From the NCBI RefSeq assembly GCF_018613805.1, contig NZ_JAGGPL010000001.1, positions 186,001-250,000 of the forward strand: DNA of 64,000 bases, in the 5' to 3' direction. Positions 56,273 to 64,000 of the stretch are shown here, in pieces. The first letter of the stretch is position 1, and every line of letters begins with the position of its first letter. The DNA is from Arthrobacter sp. ISL-48. GTDB taxonomy: Bacteria > Actinomycetota > Actinomycetes > Actinomycetales > Micrococcaceae. Both the position numbers and the translations under genes were made by a program. The notes beneath the pieces are model-generated. The model did no database searches. It was given only the letters and a program-made list of their open reading frames with translations, and was not told where the DNA came from.

Positions 56273-56294
56273 GGGACAACTGTAGCCGAGTTAT

Positions 56295-56310
56295 GTTACT
56301 GGCGAGTAAC
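56295..56310. promoter_or_regulatory. Palindromic operator in the SDR/carboxylase intergenic region
   Basis: GTTACTGGCGAGTAAC has 6-bp perfect arms around GGCG. It is 23 bp upstream of the SDR ATG and 209 bp from the carboxylase start. It looks like a TetR-family lipid-metabolism operator (TTACT...AGTAA). The regulator is not next door. Confidence 0.5.
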
Positions 56311-56518
56311 TTTGTGCTCTCCGTCGCGGGAGGCACCGAATATTGTAGGTTTTCTACAGCTGTCCCCGTCACAAGCCTCACTAGACTAGCCAGCAGGGTT
56401 CGTCCTTTGTGTGGAAGCTACTTAATTCCGCGCCGGGCGGACCGACCACGAACGCAGCACCCAAGTACGAGCATTACATTCTTAAAGCGCCAATCTGCTA
56501 CAGAGCCGGAGACACTTG

Positions 56519-58102
56519 ATGAGCCACGATCTGACAACGACAGCGGGAAAGATAGCCGATTTCCGCGACCGCCAGGCCCGTGCAGAGCAGCCCTCCGGCC
56601 CCGAAGCCATCGAAAAGCAGCATTCGCGCGGCAAGAACACGGCACGCGAGCGCATCGAGCTCCTGCTCGACGAGGACTCTTTCGTGGAATTCGACGCGCT
56701 GGCCGTACACCGCTCCACCGCCTTCGGGATGGACAAGAAGAAGCCGCTCGGCGACGGCCTGGTCTCCGGCTACGGAACCGTGGACGGCCGCCCGGTGGCC
56801 GTCTACAGCCAGGACTTTACGGTTTACGGCGGCTCCCTGAGCCAGGTCAACGGCGAGAAGATCGTCAAGGTCCAGGAGTTCGCCCTGCGCAACGGGTGCC
56901 CGGTTGTGGGAATCCTCGACGGCGGCGGCGCCCGGATCCAGGAAGGCGTTGCCTCGCTGGCGATGTTCGCGGACATCTTCCGGAACAACGTCCATGCCTC
57001 GGGCGTAGTGCCGCAGATCTCGCTGATTATGGGTCCGTCCGCCGGCGGCGCAGCCTACTCCCCCGCCCTCACCGACTACGTGGTGATGGTGGACAAAACT
57101 TCCCACATGTTCATCACGGGCCCGGACGTCATCAAGACAGTCACCGGCGAGGACGTGGACATGGAAACACTCGGGGGCGCCCGCCAGCACAACGCCACCA
57201 CGGGAACGTCAACCTATCTGGCCTCGGATGAAGCGGACGCCATCGAGTTCGTGCGCGAACTGCTGGACTTCCTCCCCTCCAACAACCTGTCCGAGGCGCC
57301 GGTGCTGGAGCACCAGCAGGAGCTGGAGATCGACGACGACGACCTGGCACTGGACACACTCATCCCGGACTCCGCGAACCAGCCGTACGACATGCGCACC
57401 GTCATTGAGCAGATCGTGGACGACGCCCACTTCCTGGAGATGCAGGCGCTCTACGCCCCGAACGTGATGATCGGCTACGGCCGGGTTGAAGGCCACACCG
57501 TAGGGATCGTGGCGAACCAGCCACTGCAGTTCGCCGGCACGCTGGACATCGCCGCCTCCGAAAAGGCCGCACGCTTTGTCCGGCACTGCGATGCGTTCAA
57601 CATCCCCATCATCACCCTGGTTGACGTTCCCGGGTTCCTGCCGGGCAAGGACCAGGAGTTCCAAGGCATCATCCGCCGTGGCGCCAAGCTGCTGTACGCC
57701 TATGCCGAGGCGACAGTTCCCAAGCTGACAGTTATCACGCGGAAGGCCTACGGCGGCGCGTACATCGTGATGGGTTCGAAGAAGCTTGGCGCGGACCTGA
57801 ACCTCGCCTGGCCCACCGCGCAGATCGGTGTCATGGGCGCCCAGGGCGCCGTCAACATCCTCTACCGGCGCGATCTTGCCGCCGTGGCGGAGGCAGGCGG
57901 CAACGTGGAAGCCCGGCGGACCGAGGTCATCCGGCAGTATGAAGAGGAACTGCTGAACCCCTACCAGGCCGCCCAACTGGGATATGTGGACGCAGTCATC
58001 GCCCCATCGGAGACGAGGCCCCAGATCATCAAAGGGCTCAGGGCGCTGCGGGACAAGCGGGCCAGCCTACCCACCAAGAAGCACGGGAACATTCCGCTGT
58101 GA
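56519..58102 (+). CDS. Acyl-CoA carboxylase beta (carboxyltransferase) subunit
   Basis: 527 residues from the ATG at 56519. It is the carboxyltransferase subunit that moves CO2 from biotin to acetyl- or propionyl-CoA. Both crotonase-fold halves are present: the N-half with [26 protein letters not shown] and the oxyanion loop [14 protein letters not shown]; the C-half with [21 protein letters not shown] [18 protein letters not shown] and [13 protein letters not shown]. The actinobacterial length (~530) fits AccD/PccB. The biotinylated alpha subunit is not in this window. It overlaps the epsilon subunit gene by 4 bp. Confidence 0.95.
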   Translation: MSHDLTTTAGKIADFRDRQARAEQPSGPEAIEKQHSRGKNTARERIELLLDEDSFVEFDALAVHRSTAFGMDKKKPLGDGLVSGYGTVDGRPVAVYSQDFTVYGGSLSQVNGEKIVKVQEFALRNGCPVVGILDGGGARIQEGVASLAMFADIFRNNVHASGVVPQISLIMGPSAGGAAYSPALTDYVVMVDKTSHMFITGPDVIKTVTGEDVDMETLGGARQHNATTGTSTYLASDEADAIEFVRELLDFLPSNNLSEAPVLEHQQELEIDDDDLALDTLIPDSANQPYDMRTVIEQIVDDAHFLEMQALYAPNVMIGYGRVEGHTVGIVANQPLQFAGTLDIAASEKAARFVRHCDAFNIPIITLVDVPGFLPGKDQEFQGIIRRGAKLLYAYAEATVPKLTVITRKAYGGAYIVMGSKKLGADLNLAWPTAQIGVMGAQGAVNILYRRDLAAVAEAGGNVEARRTEVIRQYEEELLNPYQAAQLGYVDAVIAPSETRPQIIKGLRALRDKRASLPTKKHGNIPL

Positions 58103-58329
58103 CCGAGCCGACCAGCGACGCAGTGCAGCCCGAGGCGCCACTGTTTTCTGTTGTCAAAGGGCAGCCGTCAGCCGAGGAGCTCGCAGCCCTGACCGCCGTC
58201 GTGCTTTCACTCGGAGGTACGGAAAGTGCGGAAATCCGGCAGCCAACCGTCCGCGACTGGGTGCGCCGCCAGCAGCTGAGGCTGGCACCCACACCTGGAC
58301 CCGGGGCATGGAAGCGGAGCGGCCGCTAG
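58099..58329 (+). CDS. Acyl-CoA carboxylase epsilon subunit
   Basis: 76-residue small subunit typical of actinobacterial acyl-CoA carboxylases, which enhances the alpha-beta complex. The recognisable pieces are [20 protein letters not shown] and the C-terminal Trp-containing tail ([10 protein letters not shown]). The start overlaps the beta-subunit stop in a 4-bp GTGA, as is usual. Confidence 0.9.
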   Translation: MTEPTSDAVQPEAPLFSVVKGQPSAEELAALTAVVLSLGGTESAEIRQPTVRDWVRRQQLRLAPTPGPGAWKRSGR

Positions 58330-58385
58330 CGAAACGCGCCGCCTCCATGGTTTCAAACCAGAACAGCCGCCGTTAGTCTCGTTGG

Positions 58386-60071
58386 GTGACTACAGAGATT
58401 GCACCTGCCGCCCGACCGCACACCCGCATCGACGCCGTGGCGGATGACTACACAGACACGCTCATCCGCCTGAATCCCTCATTTGCAACGACCCTCGGTC
58501 TGCCGGGGCACGAGACCGAGTACCCGGACTACTCCCCCGCCGGAATTGCGGAATTCGCCGAGGCAGCGCGTGGAGCGCTTACCGCCCTTGACGGCCTCGA
58601 ACCCCAGGATGACGTCGACGCCGTCACACTGGATGCGATGCGCGAGCGGCTGGGCCTTCAGTTGGAAATCCACGACTCCGGCTGGGATGAAGCAGAGCTC
58701 AACAACATTGCATCGCCGGCGCAGGACATCCGCGCCATCTTCGACCTCATGCCCACCGAGACCGGCCAGCACTGGGAACACATCGCCGGCCGCGCCCTCA
58801 ACGTTCCCGGCGCACTCAGTGGCTACATCGACTCGCTGCGGCAGGCCCGCGACGCCGGTCATGTTTCGGCAGCGCGCCAAGTGTCCATCGTCATCGAGCA
58901 GGCCACCAAGTACGCTGCCGCTGACGGATTCTTCGCCAAGCTGGCATCCGGAGCGAAGACTGCCAACGGACCCCTCGACGCTGCCATACAGGAAAGGCTC
59001 GACGCCGGCGCTGCCGCCGCCCGGAGGGCCTATGCGGAGTTGGCCGGTTTCCTCCGGGCGGAGCTGCTGCCCGCCGCGCCACAGAAGGACGCTGTGGGCA
59101 GGGAACGTTATGCCCTGGCCTCGCGGTCCTTCCTGGGTGCCGCCGTTGACCTTGAAGAAACGTACGACTGGGGTGTGCAGGAACTCGACCGGCTGATTGC
59201 CGAACAGGAACAGGTGGCAGCCGCCATCAAAGCCGGTGCCACCATTGCCGAAGCCAAGGAGATCCTGAACAACGATCCCGCCCGCCAGCTCAAGGGCACC
59301 GACGCGCTCCAGGCCTGGATGCAGGAACTCTCGGACAAGGTGGTAGCCGAGCTTGCAGGAGTGCACTTCGACGTCCCGGACGTCATGAAGAAACTGGAGT
59401 GCCTGATCGCCCCCACCGACGAGGGAGGCATCTACTACACCGGCCCCTCCGACGACTTCAGCCGACCCGGAAGGATGTGGTGGTCGGTCCCCGCTGGCGA
59501 GGACACCTTCACCACCTGGGCCGAAACAACCACCGTTTTCCACGAAGGCGTCCCCGGCCACCACTTGCAGGTGGCCACGGCGACCTACAGGCGGGAGCTG
59601 CTCAATAACTGGCGGCGCAACGTCTGCTGGACCTCCGGCCACGGTGAGGGCTGGGCCCTTTACGCGGAAAAACTCATGCAGGAACTGGGCTACCTGTCCG
59701 ACCCGGGTGACCACATGGGCATGCTCGACATGCAGCGCATGCGTGCCGCCCGGGTGGTCTTCGACATCGGCGTCCACCTGGAACTGGAGCTCCCGGAGCG
59801 TTGGGGATCCGGAACGTGGACTCCGGAGAAGGGCTACGGATTCCTAAGAGAGAACCTGCCCATCAGCGAAGGCCAGCTCAACTTCGAGTTCACCCGTTAC
59901 CTCGGATGGCCGGGGCAGGCCCCCTCCTACAAGGTGGGCCAGCGGCTCTGGGAACAGATCCGCGCCGAACTCGAAACCCGGCCGGGCTTTGACCTCAAGG
60001 CTTTCCACACCAGCGCCCTGAACGTCGGCTCCGTAGGGCTCGATACCCTCAGGCGGGCGCTGCTTTCCTAA
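58386..60071 (+). CDS. DUF885-family protein, probable zinc peptidase
   Basis: 561-residue cytoplasmic protein of the DUF885 family, which has a metallopeptidase-like fold. The zinc-site motif is present as FHEGVPGHHLQ (HExxGHH-like, ~383), with GHGEGWALYAEKL downstream supplying a third ligand. The long helical N-terminal half is typical. The start is GTG with little ribosome site, so the mRNA may be nearly leaderless. No signal peptide. Substrate unknown. Confidence 0.9.
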   Translation: MTTEIAPAARPHTRIDAVADDYTDTLIRLNPSFATTLGLPGHETEYPDYSPAGIAEFAEAARGALTALDGLEPQDDVDAVTLDAMRERLGLQLEIHDSGWDEAELNNIASPAQDIRAIFDLMPTETGQHWEHIAGRALNVPGALSGYIDSLRQARDAGHVSAARQVSIVIEQATKYAAADGFFAKLASGAKTANGPLDAAIQERLDAGAAAARRAYAELAGFLRAELLPAAPQKDAVGRERYALASRSFLGAAVDLEETYDWGVQELDRLIAEQEQVAAAIKAGATIAEAKEILNNDPARQLKGTDALQAWMQELSDKVVAELAGVHFDVPDVMKKLECLIAPTDEGGIYYTGPSDDFSRPGRMWWSVPAGEDTFTTWAETTTVFHEGVPGHHLQVATATYRRELLNNWRRNVCWTSGHGEGWALYAEKLMQELGYLSDPGDHMGMLDMQRMRAARVVFDIGVHLELELPERWGSGTWTPEKGYGFLRENLPISEGQLNFEFTRYLGWPGQAPSYKVGQRLWEQIRAELETRPGFDLKAFHTSALNVGSVGLDTLRRALLS

Positions 60072-60087
60072 CAACCCTCGAGCAAGG

Positions 60088-60103
60088 GAGGGCAGACGCC
60101 CTC
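60088..60103 (+). terminator. Short hairpin after the DUF885 gene
   Basis: GAGGGC, AGAC, GCCCTC (6-bp arms, 4-base loop), 17 bp past the stop. Small and without a U-tract. Confidence 0.3.
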
Positions 60104-60205
60104 GGCGAGACATTTGCCACACCCCGGCCGGGAATACTTAACAATGGTCTCGGAAACTGTTGATTCTGCGCGGATCGTGGTCCCATCTCGAACCAGTGGC
60201 CACGT

Positions 60206-60221
60206 AACATTTCTCAATGTT
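60206..60221. promoter_or_regulatory. Palindrome upstream of the DAACS symporter
   Basis: AACATTTCTCAATGTT has 6-bp perfect arms around TCTC, 40 bp before the symporter start and just ahead of a TATATG that could be its -10 box. A plausible operator. Confidence 0.4.
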
Positions 60222-60260
60222 CGTTCGCGGTGGTATATGCGATGCCTCTAGCGTAGTCAG

Positions 60261-61694
60261 GTGACCACTCAAACCCGCACCCCCGATTCCGCAGGAAAGA
60301 CCGGTTTCCAGCTGCCCAAGTGGGCTGGCTCTTTCGGCTTCCAGATCATCGCCGCCCTCATTGTTGGCCTGGGCCTCGGCCTGCTGGCCAAGTACACCGG
60401 CAGCACCAAGGCCAGCCCGAACGGCCTTGGGGCCACTCTCCAGACCATCGGCTCCAGCTACGTGTCGTTGCTGCAGACCGCCGTGGTGCCGCTGATCTTC
60501 ACCGCCGTCGTCAGTTCAATCTCCAACCTGCGACAGGTGTCCAACGCCGCGAAGCTGGCCTGGAACACCCTGCTCTGGTTCGCCATCACGTCACTGATCG
60601 CCGTACTGATCGGCATCGGACTGGGCGTCCTCCTGCAGCCCGGCGCGAATACGGGAATCACCGAGCAAGCCAAGTACGCCGGCAAGTCCGGTGACTGGTG
60701 GTCCTTCCTGGTCGGACTCTTCCCAAAGAACTTCCTGGGCCTGGGCGCCAGCACCACCGTGACCGAGGGCGTGGCCACCACTTCCGTCAGCTTCAACGTG
60801 CTCCAGATCCTGGTAATCGCCATCGCCGTCGGTGTTGCAGCGCTCAAAGTGGGCAAGGCAGCCGAGCCGTTCCTGAACCTCAACGCCTCAGCCCTGGCCG
60901 TCATCCAGAAGGTCCTGTGGTGGATCATCCGGATCGCACCGTTGGGGACCGTGGGCCTCATCGGCAACGCCGTGGCCGTGTACGGCTGGGACACCATCGG
61001 TTCCCTGGGGAAGTTCGCCGTCGCCATCTATGTAGGCCTGGCCCTTGTCCTCTTCGTCGTCTATCCCGTGCTGGTCCGCACCCACGGCCTCTCCGTGAAG
61101 CAGTACTTCTCCGGTGTGTGGCCAGCCGTTCAGCTGGCCTTCGTGTCCCGCTCTTCGGTGGGAACCCTCCCGCTGACCCAGCGGGTGACTGAACGCAGCC
61201 TGGGTGTTCCCCGCGCCTACGCATCCTTCGCGGTACCCCTTGGTGCCACCACGAAAATGGATGGCTGCGCCGCGATCTACCCCGCTGTCTCCGCGATCTT
61301 CGTGGCCCAGTTCTTCGGCATCCAGCTGGACTTCAGCCAGTACGTGCTCATCGCCCTCGTCTCGGTTCTGGGTTCCGCGGCAACTGCGGGCACCACCGGC
61401 GCCGTCGTCATGCTCACGCTGACCCTCTCCACGCTGGGACTGCCGCTGGCCGGCGTCGGACTTCTCCTGGCGATTGATCCGATCCTGGACATGGGCCGTA
61501 CTGCAGTCAACGTCGCAGGCCAGGCGTTGGTCCCCACCATCGTGGCCAAGCGTCAGGGCATCCTGGACGAGGCGCTTTACAACGCGCCCCGCAACGGGAC
61601 CCCCTTTGTGGATGACGACGCCGATTCCGCCGCTGCTGATCCCTCAGCGGCCGCGGCTCCCGCGGCAGGCCGCGAGCTGGCCGACGCGAAGTAA
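60261..61694 (+). CDS. DAACS-family dicarboxylate/amino acid:cation symporter
   Basis: 477-residue transporter of the glutamate/C4-dicarboxylate symporter family. About eight membrane helices and two hairpins are suggested. The family signature SRSSVGTLPLT (serine-rich hairpin HP1), PLGATTKMDGCA (the NMDG motif, here KMDG) and AATAGTTGAVVMLTLTLSTLGLPL (in parts, HP2 and TM8) are present. The KMDG change and ATTK differ from the usual ATINMDG. The start is GTG. Cargo (glutamate, aspartate or succinate) cannot be told. Confidence 0.92.
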   Translation: MTTQTRTPDSAGKTGFQLPKWAGSFGFQIIAALIVGLGLGLLAKYTGSTKASPNGLGATLQTIGSSYVSLLQTAVVPLIFTAVVSSISNLRQVSNAAKLAWNTLLWFAITSLIAVLIGIGLGVLLQPGANTGITEQAKYAGKSGDWWSFLVGLFPKNFLGLGASTTVTEGVATTSVSFNVLQILVIAIAVGVAALKVGKAAEPFLNLNASALAVIQKVLWWIIRIAPLGTVGLIGNAVAVYGWDTIGSLGKFAVAIYVGLALVLFVVYPVLVRTHGLSVKQYFSGVWPAVQLAFVSRSSVGTLPLTQRVTERSLGVPRAYASFAVPLGATTKMDGCAAIYPAVSAIFVAQFFGIQLDFSQYVLIALVSVLGSAATAGTTGAVVMLTLTLSTLGLPLAGVGLLLAIDPILDMGRTAVNVAGQALVPTIVAKRQGILDEALYNAPRNGTPFVDDDADSAAADPSAAAAPAAGRELADAK

Positions 61695-61721
61695 GGTCAC
61701 GGCCCAACACGCCACAGCGCA

Positions 61722-61752
61722 GGAAGTCCCCGGGAATTTCCCGGGGACTTCC
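61722..61752. terminator. Strong bidirectional terminator
   Basis: Perfect 15-bp arms (GGAAGTCCCCGGGAA with TTCCCGGGGACTTCC) around one base, effectively a 13-bp stem with a small loop, then GTGTTTGT. It lies between the convergent symporter and the 62366 gene. Confidence 0.8.
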
Positions 61753-61802
61753 GTGTTTGTGGCGGCGTTCGACGGCGGCGGGCCAAGGTTCCGCCTTAGC
61801 TC

Positions 61803-62366
61803 TTAGCGGCCGCCTCCCCCGATCACCCCGCTCTGCACGGCTTTGGTCACGGCGTCGGCTTCAGCCTGGGTCAGCTTGCCATCCGTGACTGCCTTGTCCA
61901 GCCTGGTCTTCAGGGCCGCGGCCCGCTCTGCCTGTTCAGCGGTGCGCAGCTCATCCAGCGCTGCGGTGACTTTGGCTTCGTCGATGCCCAGCGAGGCTGC
62001 GAGCGACTTTGCCAGGGCAGCCTGGGTGGCTGCCGGGTCTGGCCGGGTTCCTTCCGCCGGACTAGCCGGTGGAGTAGCTGGCTTGTTGGCATCGCGGAAT
62101 GCCTTGAGTGCGTCGGTGACCTTACTCTCGTCCACTCCAAGCTTGGCGGCCAAGTCTGCTGCCTTTACACCGCCGAAACCGCCGCGGCCGCCGTGCCTGC
62201 CCCCGCCGTCGGCCGGAGCGGTTCCATCCGGTGAGGCAGTGGAGCTTGCGCTCGGGGCAGGCGTAACGGTGGTGGTTGCCGAGGCCATGCCTGCAACTCC
62301 GATCCCGGTGCCCAGGGCGAGGGCCGCGGCCGAGAGGCCGAGGGTGATTCTCTTTTTGCGTGACAT
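61803..62366 (-). CDS. Secreted helical-repeat protein
   Basis: 187 residues from the ATG at 62366 (MSRKKRITLGL), with AGGAGA upstream; an upstream frame extension is not used. It has a signal peptide (1-32) and a Gly/His-rich linker (DGGGRHGGRGGFG). Two similar helical repeats follow (LAAKLGVDESKVTDALKAF and LAASLGIDEAKVTAALDEL, ~85 and ~135) and a final helix with AVTDGKLTQAEADAV, a pattern seen in many actinobacterial secreted proteins. Function unknown. It is divergent from the TetR gene. Confidence 0.78.
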   Translation of the reverse strand: MSRKKRITLGLSAAALALGTGIGVAGMASATTTVTPAPSASSTASPDGTAPADGGGRHGGRGGFGGVKAADLAAKLGVDESKVTDALKAFRDANKPATPPASPAEGTRPDPAATQAALAKSLAASLGIDEAKVTAALDELRTAEQAERAAALKTRLDKAVTDGKLTQAEADAVTKAVQSGVIGGGGR

Positions 62367-62524
62367 ACCTTGTCTCCTGGATCTGCCGTCTGGTGACGGC
62401 GGCTCGTCGTGACGGACCCTTTCGGGATAGTCCAAGTCTTCAACGGCAGGATTTCGAGGAGCTGTCGGGAACCTTTCATCTTCCTGTGAATGCGGGCGCC
62501 TACACCTAGTCCACCCAGCAAGAA

Positions 62525-62556
62525 TTGCGCATCGTGCAAAATTGCACATAGTGTAA
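62525..62556 (+). promoter_or_regulatory. Tandem TetR operator
   Basis: Two 15-bp pseudo-palindromes, TTGCGCATCGTGCAA (62525-62539) and TTGCACATAGTGTAA (62542-62556), 17 bp apart and ending 4 bp before the tetR ATG. They fit the pattern TTGCRC-ATM-GTGYAA, as expected for two TetR dimers repressing their own operon. Confidence 0.75.
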
Positions 62557-62560
62557 GAAA

Positions 62561-63259
62561 ATGCAGTCAGACTCACTGGAGTCCGGAACTCCCGGCACCT
62601 CACCAACCCCGCCGTCGCGTCGGGAAAAGAACAAAGCGGCCACCCGCCAGGCCATCACTGATGCAGCCCTGGCGCTGCTTCGCAGCAAGGGCGCCGGAAA
62701 CTTCACCGTGGAGGACATAGCGGACTCCGCGGGCATCTCCCGGCGAACGTTCTTCAACTACTTCGGCAGCACCGATGCTGCACTCGCGTCCATGACTTAT
62801 GGCTTTCTGGACAGCGCCCTCCAGCAGTTCCGGCGGCGCCCGTCCCGAGAACCCATCCTCGAGTCCGCCCGGGCCGCACTGCTGGAACTGGCAGACCCCA
62901 TGACTGTTGCCCCCCTGGCGGAGCTGTTTACCCTCATCCAGCAGAACCCGCAGCTGTCCCGCTCAGAATTGGAGGCGTGGGACCACTGCACCGAACAGAT
63001 CATCACCGCTGCACGGGAACGCTTCGCTGCAGCTCCGGGCGCCGTGATCGATGAACTGTATCTGCGCGCCCTTGCAGGGTCAGTGATTTCCTGCGGCAAG
63101 GCCGCTATGGACGTGTGGTTTGCGCGCGGGGGTGCTGACATGTCGCCAGCATCACTCTCCGTGCTCCGCCAACTGCTGATCGATGCCATCGGCCACCTTG
63201 GCTCCGGCTTCGACGGCCACGCACTCTCCGAATCCACTCCCCTCGAAGATCGGCACTGA
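62561..63259 (+). CDS. TetR-family repressor
   Basis: 232-residue repressor. The N-terminal helix-turn-helix spans about 25-75 (TRQAITDAALALLRSKGAGNFTVEDIADSAGISRRTFFNYFGS in parts). The rest is a ligand-binding helical domain. It is followed after 1 bp by an MMPL transporter gene, the classical repressor-efflux pair. A tandem operator immediately upstream suggests tight autoregulation with the pump. Confidence 0.93.
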   Translation: MQSDSLESGTPGTSPTPPSRREKNKAATRQAITDAALALLRSKGAGNFTVEDIADSAGISRRTFFNYFGSTDAALASMTYGFLDSALQQFRRRPSREPILESARAALLELADPMTVAPLAELFTLIQQNPQLSRSELEAWDHCTEQIITAARERFAAAPGAVIDELYLRALAGSVISCGKAAMDVWFARGGADMSPASLSVLRQLLIDAIGHLGSGFDGHALSESTPLEDRH

Positions 63260-63260
63260 C

Positions 63261-64000
63261 ATGGCTCTATTGCTGTACCGCCTCGGCAAGTTCTCGTACC
63301 GCCACCGGTGGCTGGTCGTTTCAGCGTGGCTGGCCGTGCTCGTCGCCGCCGGAGGCTCAGCGGCCGCCTTCCATGGCACCTTGTCGAACAGTTTCCAGAT
63401 CCCTGGTACCGAGACCCAGCAGATGGCGGACAAGCTCAAGAAGGAGCTGCCCTCATCCTCGGGCGGGTCCGCCAGCATCGTGTTCGAAGCCAACGGTGCG
63501 CAGTTCACCCAGGCCGGCAGGGATGCTGTATCCGCGGCCCTGACCAAGCTCAAGACCATCCCAGATGTGCAGGGGACTGTTGATCCGTTCACCACCCAGG
63601 CCCAGCTGGACGAGGCCGGCCAGGGTATTACCGACGGCGAGCAGCAGATCGCGGCCGGCCAGGCGCAGCTTGACGCGTCGCGCGCCCAGCTCGAGGCCGG
63701 AACAGCTCAACTCACGGCCGCCGAGCAGCAGCTTGCGGCCTCCGGCGCCCCGCCGAGCGTCATCGAAGCCCGGCTCGGACAACAGAGGACCGCGCTCGCG
63801 ACGGGACAGCAAAAGCTCGACGCCGGAACGCAGGAGCTTGCAGCCGCCAAGGCCCAGCTGGAGCTCGGCAAGCGCCAGGCCGGGTCGTCTGCCGGGTTGC
63901 GGTTCGTCTCCGAGGACGGCAAGGCGGCCATCGCGCAGGTCCAGTTCAAGACCTCGATCAACGGCCTCACGCCAGAGGTCCGCCAAGAAGTCCAGGACAT
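63261..64000 (+). CDS. MMPL-family transporter, N-terminal part, cut by window edge
   Basis: 246 residues of an RND/MMPL exporter running off the right edge. The first membrane helix (HRWLVVSAWLAVLVAAGG) is followed by the extracellular porter loop (FQIPGTETQQMADKL), with a heptad-like coiled segment (GEQQIAAGQAQLDASRAQL, then TAQLTAAEQQLAA) of about 80 residues. That coiled hairpin is typical of the YdfJ-like subgroup. It starts 1 bp after tetR and is probably under its control. Cargo unknown, possibly a lipid or drug. Confidence 0.9.
   Translation, partial: MALLLYRLGKFSYRHRWLVVSAWLAVLVAAGGSAAAFHGTLSNSFQIPGTETQQMADKLKKELPSSSGGSASIVFEANGAQFTQAGRDAVSAALTKLKTIPDVQGTVDPFTTQAQLDEAGQGITDGEQQIAAGQAQLDASRAQLEAGTAQLTAAEQQLAASGAPPSVIEARLGQQRTALATGQQKLDAGTQELAAAKAQLELGKRQAGSSAGLRFVSEDGKAAIAQVQFKTSINGLTPEVRQEVQD

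Overview
The window is a high-GC actinobacterial chromosome segment, most like the Micrococcaceae (Arthrobacter/Pseudarthrobacter type). This rests on strong GC bias at third codon positions, many GTG and TTG starts, LAXTG (class E) sortase signals, an actinobacterial acyl-CoA carboxylase beta/epsilon pair and a gatCAB operon. I see no rRNA, tRNA, CRISPR array, insertion sequence or integrase. Both edges cut genes: an L-threonine dehydrogenase on the left and an MMPL transporter on the right.

Layout: 1-14.7 kb is mostly housekeeping. It holds tdh with a divergent LysR regulator, a secreted DUF5666 protein, gatCAB, a CitMHS citrate symporter divergent from a CitA/DcuS-type two-component system, RidA, a GNAT acetyltransferase, an inositol-phosphatase-family protein and ligA.

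14.7-38.5 kb is the most distinctive region. It is one long minus-strand gene train, mostly with 4-bp overlaps, transcribed from 38465 downwards. In order it encodes a giant membrane-anchored Ig-like/fibronectin-III protein (2025 aa), a MoxR ATPase, a DUF58 protein, a TgpA-like transglutaminase, an RDD+FHA protein, a PP2C phosphatase, an FHA protein, a transmembrane Ser/Thr kinase with an extracellular Fn3-like domain, a second FHA-like protein, and an EssC/EccC-like FtsK/SpoIIIE ATPase with its own FHA domain. Two tandemly duplicated proline-rich C-terminally anchored proteins follow. The core (kinase, Fn3 giant, AAA ATPase, DUF58, transglutaminase) matches the PFNA cluster described in Bifidobacterium. 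Here it is joined to a full phospho-signalling set and a type VII-like motor ATPase, which suggests a phosphorylation-controlled cell-envelope assembly or secretion machine.

38.9-52.3 kb is an accessory cell-surface island. It has an ECF sigma factor with a CU044_5270-type membrane protein, three LAXTG-anchored surface proteins that all appear to start with TTG, and two sigma factors carrying fused zinc-finger anti-sigma-like domains, one of them also membrane-spanning. A 31-bp motif recurs three times between these genes, and the largest surface protein holds nearly identical 360-bp repeats.

52.6-64 kb returns to conserved genes: a class III adenylate cyclase, a PH-domain protein, birA and an SDR enzyme; then acyl-CoA carboxylase beta and epsilon, a DUF885 protein, a DAACS symporter, a secreted helical-repeat protein, and a TetR-MMPL efflux pair with a clear tandem operator. 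BirA beside the carboxylase is functionally coherent, because BirA biotinylates the carboxylase's biotin-carrying partner.
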